Shown here in pieces: positions 7,492 through 12,052 of a stretch of DNA of 12,052 nucleotides. This DNA is from JAOUEA01 sp046732015. GTDB lineage: Bacteria > Actinomycetota > UBA4738 > HRBIN12. The DNA lies in the NCBI GenBank assembly GCA_046732015.1, contig JBKPMF010000152.1:1-12052 (forward strand), in the 5' to 3' direction. The first letter of the stretch is position 1, and each line of letters opens with the position of its first letter. The notes below the pieces were generated by a model. The model did no database searches. It saw only the letters and a program-made list of their open reading frames with translations, and was not told where the DNA came from. Both the position numbers and the translations under genes were made by a program.

Positions 7492-8436
7492 TTGAAGCGC
7501 TCACGAACGTCCCGCCCGAACCTGCTCGCCGTGTCCGCGGTGGTGTTGCTGCTCGCCACGGCCTGCGAGACGCCCGGAACCATGTCCGGATCGGCGACCT
7601 GCAAACAGGGAACGACCAAGGTCACGGTCTTCCAGGGCCCCAGCGGGCACTGCCTGCCACGGGACCGGTTGGTCGAGTACCGGTGCGACGGACAGGCGCC
7701 CGAGATCGTGATCGACGCGGGAAGCGCGCGCGAGCGCCGCTTCCTCGGGGGAAGCTTCGCGACGCGGATCGGCCGGTTGCCGTCCGGCTCGCAGGTGCTC
7801 GGGGTGGGCGACGGGACCCAGGCGGTCGTGCTCCCCGACGCCGACCAGTGGCTGTTCACGGTGAAGGGCACCGAAGTGCAGCGCTGGCTCGCCCTGCCGC
7901 CGGCCGAGGCCGTGACGCGCGGCGGCCCGACGGCGTTCATGATCGGCGATTCGATCCTGGACGGAGGGCAGTACGCGATCGCGGCGGCCCTGCCCGATTG
8001 GACGCTCGGCTTCGACGCGCTCAACGGCCGTGGGTCGGTCTCGGGAGCCTCGATCGCCGAAGCGCAGGCGGGTGCCGGCAACGATGCCGTCGTCGTCGAA
8101 CTCGGCACCAACGATCAGTCGCCCGAGGCCTTCCGCGAGCATGCGCGACAGATCCTGTCCGCGTTGAAGGCGACGCCGCTGGTGCTGTGGCAGACCGTGC
8201 AGGGCCCGGTCGGCGCGGTGCAGGCCGAGGGCGTCAACGCCGCGATCCGCGACCTCGTCGGCTCGCGGCCGACGGCGGCGATCGCCGATTGGGCCGGCCT
8301 GGTGGGTGAGGAGGAGCTGTCCTACGACGGCGTGCACCCCGACCTGGGGCACGAGGACGCCATGGCCGGGGTCGTGGCACCGATGCTCACCCGTTGGTGG
8401 AACGCCACCACCGCCGACGAGCCCGGCTGCAACTGA
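7492..8436 (+). CDS. SGNH-hydrolase-type lipoprotein
   Basis: The 314-residue product starts with a basic N-terminus (KRSRTSRPN), a hydrophobic stretch and LATAC, a lipobox-like site with the lipidated Cys predicted at residue 25, so it should be anchored outside the cytoplasmic membrane. Residues 26-145 form an unrecognised domain with Cys37, Cys54 and Cys65. From about 147 there is a compact SGNH/GDSL-type hydrolase: MIGDSILDGG with predicted nucleophile Ser154 (block I), ELGTND (block III, Asn207) and YDGVHPD with Asp279 and His282 (block V). Such enzymes are esterases or acyl/acetyl hydrolases, often acting on cell-envelope glycans; the substrate here is unknown. The TTG at 7492 is the first usable start after an in-frame TAG at 7477-7479. 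An in-frame ATG (7468) precedes that TAG, so the N-terminus is not certain. Confidence 0.82.
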   Translation: MKRSRTSRPNLLAVSAVVLLLATACETPGTMSGSATCKQGTTKVTVFQGPSGHCLPRDRLVEYRCDGQAPEIVIDAGSARERRFLGGSFATRIGRLPSGSQVLGVGDGTQAVVLPDADQWLFTVKGTEVQRWLALPPAEAVTRGGPTAFMIGDSILDGGQYAIAAALPDWTLGFDALNGRGSVSGASIAEAQAGAGNDAVVVELGTNDQSPEAFREHARQILSALKATPLVLWQTVQGPVGAVQAEGVNAAIRDLVGSRPTAAIADWAGLVGEEELSYDGVHPDLGHEDAMAGVVAPMLTRWWNATTADEPGCN

Positions 8437-8453
8437 GCCCGCCGCTCAGCCGG
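8423..8453. terminator. Palindrome at the convergent gene junction, possible bidirectional terminator
   Basis: CTGAGC (8433-8438), loop CCGCC and GCTCAG (8444-8449) form a perfect six-pair stem. An alternative longer pairing uses CCGGCTG before it and CAGCCGG after it. The TGA of the lipoprotein gene lies in one arm and the TGA of the minus-strand methyltransferase gene (TCA on the plus strand) in the other. There is no T-tract, so intrinsic termination is unproven, but the position between two convergent genes is where such a hairpin would be expected. Confidence 0.4.
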
Positions 8454-9525
8454 TCAAGCGGTAGAACCGGAACCCGTCGTGCTCGATCGGGAGGACCTCC
8501 GTATCGCTGAACCCCGCCTCGAGCGCGTACAACCGCAGGGTCGAAGGCCGCATCACGGTTCCCGTCCCGGAGGCTCCCTCGGACGACATCGCGTCGATCA
8601 GGCACACCATCGTCGAGAAGCCGTACAGGTAGCGTTCGACGTCGTCACCGATCGCACCGAAGGTCTCCGCGGAACGCTCGTCCATCACCACGACCGTGCC
8701 ATCGGGGCTGCGGAGCCGCCGCATCGAGCGCAGGACCTCGACCGGGTACGGGAGGTCGTGGATGCACTCGAACGCGGCGACGAGGTCGAAGCGCCCCTCC
8801 CCTTCGACCAGGGCCGCGTCATCCACGTGGAAGCGCACGCGATCCTGCAATCCGAGCTCGGCCGCGTTCGCGCGAGCGGTCTCGACCGCGGGCTCGTCGG
8901 GATCGAACCCGTCGACGGACGCCTCCGGGTAGGCCAGGGCCATCGCGATCGAGGACCATCCGTGGCCACATCCCACGTCGGCGACCCGTCCACCCGCCTG
9001 CAACGCGGCATGCACATCGGGGATCGACGGGAACCAGTCGCTGCCCAGCAGCCGGAGGAACGTGGCCCGGTTGACGTCCCCTTGCGATTCGCGCATGTCG
9101 GGGCCGAACTCGTCCCAGCTGACGCCGCCTCCCGACCGGTAGGCCTCGACCACCTCGGGAAGCCTCGTTCCCGCCGACGCGACCTGGCGGGCCGCCGGGG
9201 CCAGGTAGCGGAGGCTCTCCGTGTCGGTCAGCACCTCTTCGTGTCCGGGCGGAAGGGCGTAGCGCCGAGCGGTGGGCTCGGCCCCGACGTCGTCGACGGA
9301 CAGGTAGCCCGTGGTCACCTGTTGTTCGAGCCATTCACGGGTGTGCCGTTCGGCGGCCCCGACCCTGGCGGCGAGCTCCACCGAGGTCGCCGGGCCTTCG
9401 ACCGCGAGCGCCCGGTAATAGCCGAGACGATCTCCGATGTAGACGGCATAGATGTCGAAGGTCTCCAGCACCGCCCCGAAGATCCTGCCCGCAAGGGCGT
9501 CCGCCGCCGCATCACGATCGGTCAT
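8446..9525 (-). CDS. Class I SAM-dependent methyltransferase with N-terminal winged helix (Rv2258c-like)
   Basis: The 359-residue protein has an N-terminal alpha-helical/winged-helix region (about 15-95, with SVELAARVGAAERHTREWLEQQ resembling a helix-turn-helix) of the type used for dimerisation in this family. A Rossmann methyltransferase domain follows. Motif I is VADVGCGHGW (181-190), the acidic ribose-binding position is GFDPDE (Asp208), and FDLVAAFECIHDLPYP is the motif IV/post-IV segment. The layout matches actinobacterial proteins like M. tuberculosis Rv2258c, whose substrate is not settled. It should be a cytoplasmic enzyme acting on a small molecule. The start is the ATG at 9525, placed by a strong Shine-Dalgarno. 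It ends 9 bases from the convergent lipoprotein stop. An O-methyltransferase role is possible but not shown by sequence. Confidence 0.88.
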   Translation of the reverse strand: MTDRDAAADALAGRIFGAVLETFDIYAVYIGDRLGYYRALAVEGPATSVELAARVGAAERHTREWLEQQVTTGYLSVDDVGAEPTARRYALPPGHEEVLTDTESLRYLAPAARQVASAGTRLPEVVEAYRSGGGVSWDEFGPDMRESQGDVNRATFLRLLGSDWFPSIPDVHAALQAGGRVADVGCGHGWSSIAMALAYPEASVDGFDPDEPAVETARANAAELGLQDRVRFHVDDAALVEGEGRFDLVAAFECIHDLPYPVEVLRSMRRLRSPDGTVVVMDERSAETFGAIGDDVERYLYGFSTMVCLIDAMSSEGASGTGTVMRPSTLRLYALEAGFSDTEVLPIEHDGFRFYRLTG

Positions 9526-9530
9526 GTCCG

Positions 9531-9540
9531 CTCCTCCTCC
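9531..9540 (-). promoter_or_regulatory. Strong Shine-Dalgarno GGAGGAGGAG of the methyltransferase gene
   Basis: On the minus strand GGAGGAGGAG ends five bases before the ATG at 9525. It fixes the start and contrasts with the neighbouring genes that appear leaderless. Confidence 0.8.
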
Positions 9541-9552
9541 GTCGTCAGGACG

Positions 9553-9558
9553 AGCCTA
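9553..9558 (-). promoter_or_regulatory. Candidate -10 box TAGGCT for the methyltransferase gene
   Basis: TAGGCT on the minus strand matches TAnnnT. Transcription starting about seven bases downstream would give a 5' leader of roughly 20 bases, just long enough to hold the Shine-Dalgarno at 9531-9540. No clear -35 is seen. Confidence 0.4.
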
Positions 9559-9629
9559 GTCGGGCCGGAAGGTCGGGGTCTCTTCGCGGGTTCGGGGATG
9601 CCGTCCCCGGTGTGTGCCAGGATTCCGGC

Positions 9630-10058
9630 ATGCCGGCCAAGCGCGTGGAGGAGTTGCTGCAGGATGCCCGCGCACGGTTGGAGCGGATCACTCCCGAGCA
9701 GGCATACGCCGAACAGCGTGACGAAGGCGCACTCATCGTCGACACCCGCACGTTCGAGCAACGGCGCGCGCAGGGGATGATCCCCGGGGCCCTGGTGATC
9801 GATCGCACGGTGTTCGAGTGGCGGCTCGATCCCGCGGGCGAGCACCACGTGGCCGGCGTCACCGACCACGACGTGCGCATCATCGTGATCTGTCGCCAGG
9901 GCTTCAGTTCCTCGCTCGCCGCGGCTTCGCTGCACGACCTCGGACTGGTCCGGGCCACCGACGTGATCGGCGGATTCGACGCCTGGCGAGCCGCCGGCCT
10001 GCCCGTCGAAGCGTTCGATCCGGAGACCTACAGGCCCTCGCCGATCGACACCGACTGA
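9630..10058 (+). CDS. Rhodanese-like domain protein
   Basis: This is a single-domain rhodanese of 142 residues. Visible motifs are ALIVDTRTFEQRRAQGMIPGA (34-54, the CH2A-like strand and loop), the active-site loop VICRQGFSSS with predicted catalytic Cys88, and IGGFDAWRAAGLP (the CH2B-like end). Rhodaneses carry a persulfide on the Cys and transfer sulfane sulfur to cyanide, thiols or proteins; the physiological acceptor is unknown. The loop sequence with Ser after the glycine resembles GlpE (CYHGNSS). The ATG at 9630 is preferred to the GTG at 9612, because the protein then starts directly at the conserved first helix and a weak -10-like CAGGAT lies six bases upstream. The last 31 bases overlap the convergent EamA gene. 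Confidence 0.88.
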   Translation: MPAKRVEELLQDARARLERITPEQAYAEQRDEGALIVDTRTFEQRRAQGMIPGALVIDRTVFEWRLDPAGEHHVAGVTDHDVRIIVICRQGFSSSLAAASLHDLGLVRATDVIGGFDAWRAAGLPVEAFDPETYRPSPIDTD

Positions 10059-10960
10059 CGGCCGGCACGGATCATGATGGCCGCCGTCGCCGCCACCACG
10101 ACGAGTCCGCCGGCGATCGTCAGCTCCGTGGGGGCCTCGGCCAACAGGATCCACCCCGCGGCGGTGGCGATCACCGGCTGCAGCTGTGTGATGAGCGAGC
10201 CCAGCCACGCTTCGAGGTGGCGATGCGACCACGAGATCAACGAGTGCCCGATGAAGCCGGGGAAGATCGTGACGAGCCAGATCCATCCCCAGTCGGCACG
10301 CGAGGGCCACGACAGTGACTGACCGAACGCTAGCGCCAGGAACGTCATGATCACCGCGGCCACGGTCATCACGCACGCCATGTACTCGAGGGCGCCGACC
10401 TCGGTGCGGGCACGCGCCCGCTTGGAGAAGAGCCAGTAGCAGGTCCAACTCAGGACGCTCGCCGCGGCGAACGCATCGCCGAGCGGGCTCCACGTGGGAG
10501 AGCCTGCGGAGCCGAGCGCGACCATGGCCACGCCCGCGAACGACATCCCCACGAACAGCAGGTCGCGACGCTCCACCCGTTCGCCGAACCACCGCGCCGC
10601 TCCCAGCGTGATGAACACCGGCGCCAGAGCCCCGATGATCGTGGCGTTCGCGATGCTCGTCAGGCGGAACGCGCTGAACGTGAACGCGATGTCGAAGGCG
10701 AAGAACACCCCGCCCAACGCGCACACCCGCATCACCGACCAACGCACCCTCCGTCCCGTGAAGGCGAACACCACCGCGTAGACCAGCACGCCCATCCACA
10801 GCCGATAGGTGGCGAAGGCCAGCGTCGGCATGTCGGTCTCCTTGAAGACCAGCGGCACCAGTCCCCAGATCACGGTGGTGATCGAGACGGCGACGATGCC
10901 GCCGCCGCGATGGGTGAGCTGGGCGGGAGCCTCGTCAGCGCGGGATGACGGAGATGCCAT
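10028..10960 (-). CDS. EamA/DMT-family transporter
   Basis: The 310-residue integral membrane protein of the drug/metabolite transporter superfamily has two EamA repeats of about five TM helices each (first about residues 18-150, second about 160-300). Characteristic segments are TTVIWGLVPLVFK in TM1, FRLTSIANATIIGALAPVF at the end of repeat 1 and LGSLITQLQPVIATAAGW in repeat 2. Family members export or import amino acids, metabolites or drugs; the substrate cannot be read from sequence. The ATG at 10960 is chosen over the further-upstream open frame because a TAGCGT -10 lies seven bases before it, and because the extension would run into the divergent DUF2252 gene. It is an independent unit, divergent from DUF2252 and convergent with the rhodanese gene. 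Confidence 0.9.
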   Translation of the reverse strand: MASPSSRADEAPAQLTHRGGGIVAVSITTVIWGLVPLVFKETDMPTLAFATYRLWMGVLVYAVVFAFTGRRVRWSVMRVCALGGVFFAFDIAFTFSAFRLTSIANATIIGALAPVFITLGAARWFGERVERRDLLFVGMSFAGVAMVALGSAGSPTWSPLGDAFAAASVLSWTCYWLFSKRARARTEVGALEYMACVMTVAAVIMTFLALAFGQSLSWPSRADWGWIWLVTIFPGFIGHSLISWSHRHLEAWLGSLITQLQPVIATAAGWILLAEAPTELTIAGGLVVVAATAAIMIRAGRQSVSIGEGL

Positions 10961-10967
10961 GCCGGGG

Positions 10968-10973
10968 ACGCTA
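10968..10973 (-). promoter_or_regulatory. TAGCGT -10 box, leaderless promoter of the EamA gene
   Basis: On the minus strand TAGCGT fits TAnnnT and leaves seven bases before the ATG at 10960. No Shine-Dalgarno is visible, consistent with a leaderless transcript. Confidence 0.5.
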
Positions 10974-10981
10974 TCAGCGAC

Positions 10982-10987
10982 TACGGT
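10982..10987 (+). promoter_or_regulatory. TACGGT -10 box, leaderless promoter of the DUF2252 gene
   Basis: TACGGT fits TAnnnT and leaves seven bases before the ATG at 10995, again with no Shine-Dalgarno. It lies eight bases from the opposite-facing TAGCGT box, so RNA polymerase could hardly bind both at once. Confidence 0.5.
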
Positions 10988-10994
10988 TACCCCC

Positions 10995-11882
10995 ATGCCC
11001 ACGCCCCGAACGCCGCAGTACCTGTCCGTGGAGGAGCGCCGAGCCCTGGGCAAACGGGCCCGTGAACGCGCGCCCCGTTCCAGCATCGGAACGTGGCGAC
11101 CGTCTCCCGATCGCCCCGACCCCGTCGCGACGTTGTCCGAACAGGACGACACCCGTGAACCCGACCTGGTGCCGATCCGCCACGGCCGGATGATGGTCTC
11201 GCCCTTCACGTTCTACCGCGGCGGGGCCCGGATCATGGCGTGGGATCTGGCGAGCGTGGCCACCTCCGGGCTGAAGGTCCAGCTCTGCGGCGACGCCCAC
11301 CTATCCAACTTCGGCGTGTTCGCCTCACCGGAGCGCCAGCTGCTGTTCGACATCAACGATTTCGACGAAACCCTCCCCGGTCCGTTCGAGTGGGACGTGG
11401 CGCGGCTGGCAGCGAGCTTCGTCATCGCCTCGCGCAACAACGGGTTCACCGAAGAGGAGGCACGTGTCTCGGCCGTCGCCGCGGCCACGGCCTACCGCGA
11501 GGCGACGGCGGGCTTCGCCCAGATGCGCACGTTGGAGATCTGGTACGCACACCTGCCGGCCGAGGAGATCCTCGCGTCGGTACGGACGCCGAGACTGAAG
11601 GAGTCGATCCAACGAGGGCTGGACCACTCGAGGACGCGGGACGGCCTCCAGGCGCTCACGAAGCTGGCGGAGATGGTCGACGGGCACTACCGGATCGTGT
11701 CGAGACCTCCGGTGGTCATGCCGATCCGCGACATCGCCCATCTGAGCGAGGAGGACGTTCAGGCGGGCATCCACGAGATGCTCCACGAGTACCGACGGTC
11801 GCTTCCCGACGAGCGGCGCCACCTCCTGGAGCGCTATCGCTTCACCGACGCGGCGCACAAGATCGTCGGCGTCGGCAGCGTC
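10995..11882 (+). CDS. DUF2252 family protein, 3' end lost to adapter mis-join
   Basis: About 296 native residues are present of a family usually near 430-460. DUF2252 has a kinase-like fold, and its biochemical role is unsettled. Visible motifs are HGRMMVSPFTFYRGGA (63-78), LCGDAHLSNFG (97-107, which resembles the catalytic D-x-H-x-x-N loop of phosphotransferases) and FDINDFDET (118-126, the likely metal-binding Asp motif). Near the cut, KIVGVGSV matches the start of the family's GVGSVGTR motif, so the sequence is sound to about 11882. After this come RCV and TAA (11883-11894), encoded entirely by the Nextera mosaic end. The apparent stop is artificial and the gene should be marked 3' partial. 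The ATG at 10995 is placed by the TACGGT box. Confidence 0.85.
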
Positions 11883-11901
11883 AGATGTGTATAAGAGACA
11901 G
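11870..11901 (+). other. Illumina Nextera read-1 adapter and mosaic end (artefact)
   Basis: Bases 11883-11901 read AGATGTGTATAAGAGACAG, the Tn5 mosaic end. The 13 bases before it, CGTCGGCAGCGTC, equal the rest of the Nextera read-1 adapter except its first T. Those 13 bases can also be genuine DUF2252 sequence, so the junction lies somewhere in 11870-11882. Confidence 0.95.
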
Positions 11902-11996
11902 GGACGACACCCGTGAACCCGACCTGGTGCCGATCCGCCACGGCCGGATGATGGTCTCGCCCTTCACGTTCTACCGCGGCGGGGCCCGGATCATGG
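11902..11996 (+). repeat. Duplicated 95-base library insert, copy of 11144-11238
   Basis: This segment repeats 11144-11238 of the DUF2252 gene in the same direction with no difference seen. It is flanked by read-1 and read-2 adapters, so it is a short library insert read through to the far adapter, not a biological duplication. Confidence 0.95.
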
Positions 11997-12052
11997 CTGT
12001 CTCTTATACACATCTCCGAGCCCACGAGACAAACAATTCCATCTCGTATGCC
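11997..12052 (+). other. Nextera mosaic end, read-2 adapter, index and P7 start (artefact)
   Basis: CTGTCTCTTATACACATCT (11997-12015) is the reverse-complement mosaic end and CCGAGCCCACGAGAC (12016-12030) the read-2 adapter. AAACAATTCC (12031-12040) occupies the index position, and ATCTCGTATGCC (12041-12052) is the start of the P7 sequence. None of it is genomic. Confidence 0.95.

Noticed and set aside
9618..9623. CAGGAT as a -10 box for a leaderless rhodanese transcript.
   Set aside because: It misses the first T of TAnnnT; the position is suggestive but too weak to list as a feature.
10809..10994. An upstream extension of the DUF2252 reading frame.
   Set aside because: It runs through the EamA gene on the opposite strand and past the promoter boxes; its composition is antisense-like and it adds no family motif.
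11144..11996. A direct repeat pair (11144-11238 and 11902-11996) that could suggest a duplication or mobile element.
   Set aside because: The second copy is bounded exactly by the two sequencing adapters, so it is a library insert.
11883..12015. 19-bp inverted repeats resembling Tn5 transposon ends.
   Set aside because: They are the engineered mosaic ends used in library preparation, with adapter tails, index and P7 sequence attached; there is no transposase gene.
11834..12025. A 63-residue minus-strand frame containing MCIRDS and SYTHLTLPT.
   Set aside because: These peptides are translations of Nextera mosaic-end sequence; the frame spans the artefact.

Overview
This is a GC-rich bacterial contig end, most likely from an actinomycete-type organism (Actinomycetota, class not resolvable by eye). 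The evidence is the strong G/C bias at third codon positions, GTG and TTG starts, and TAnnnT -10 boxes placed 6-7 bases before start codons (leaderless mRNAs). The gene families also fit: a stand-alone 5'-3' exonuclease like mycobacterial FenA, an Rv2258c-like methyltransferase and a DUF2252 protein. The final ~170 bases are not genomic. They are a whole Illumina Nextera library fragment (read-1 adapter, a 95-base insert copied from 11144-11238, read-2 adapter, index, start of P7) mis-joined to the contig.

Layout. 2-712 (+): 3' part of an AlkA-type DNA glycosylase. 757-2986 (+): a tight three-gene operon of DinB-fold protein, inositol-monophosphatase-family protein and 5'-3' exonuclease, with 19-base and 4-base overlaps, probably read from a leaderless promoter at 745-750. 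2977-7365 (-): one very large gene for a 1462-residue membrane protein with a two-TM sensor-like head and more than 1000 residues of Ala/Glu/Arg-rich coiled coil. 7492-8436 (+): SGNH-hydrolase lipoprotein. 8446-9525 (-): SAM-dependent methyltransferase, convergent with the lipoprotein gene. 9630-10058 (+): rhodanese-like protein, overlapping by 31 bases the convergent EamA/DMT transporter at 10028-10960 (-). 10995-11882 (+): DUF2252 gene, divergent from the transporter across a 34-base gap carrying two back-to-back leaderless promoters, and cut off by the adapter join.

How the genes relate. The glycosylase and exonuclease point loosely to DNA repair, and the DinB fold takes its name from a damage-induced gene, but only the 757-2986 operon shows real coupling. 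The rest look like ordinary single-gene units. No RNA genes, CRISPR arrays, insertion sequences, phage genes or defence system were seen. The most unusual native item is the receptor-like giant coiled-coil protein. Next is the phosphatase-family protein, in which two expected metal-ligand aspartates are Cys and His. No intergenic stretch exceeds 130 bases.
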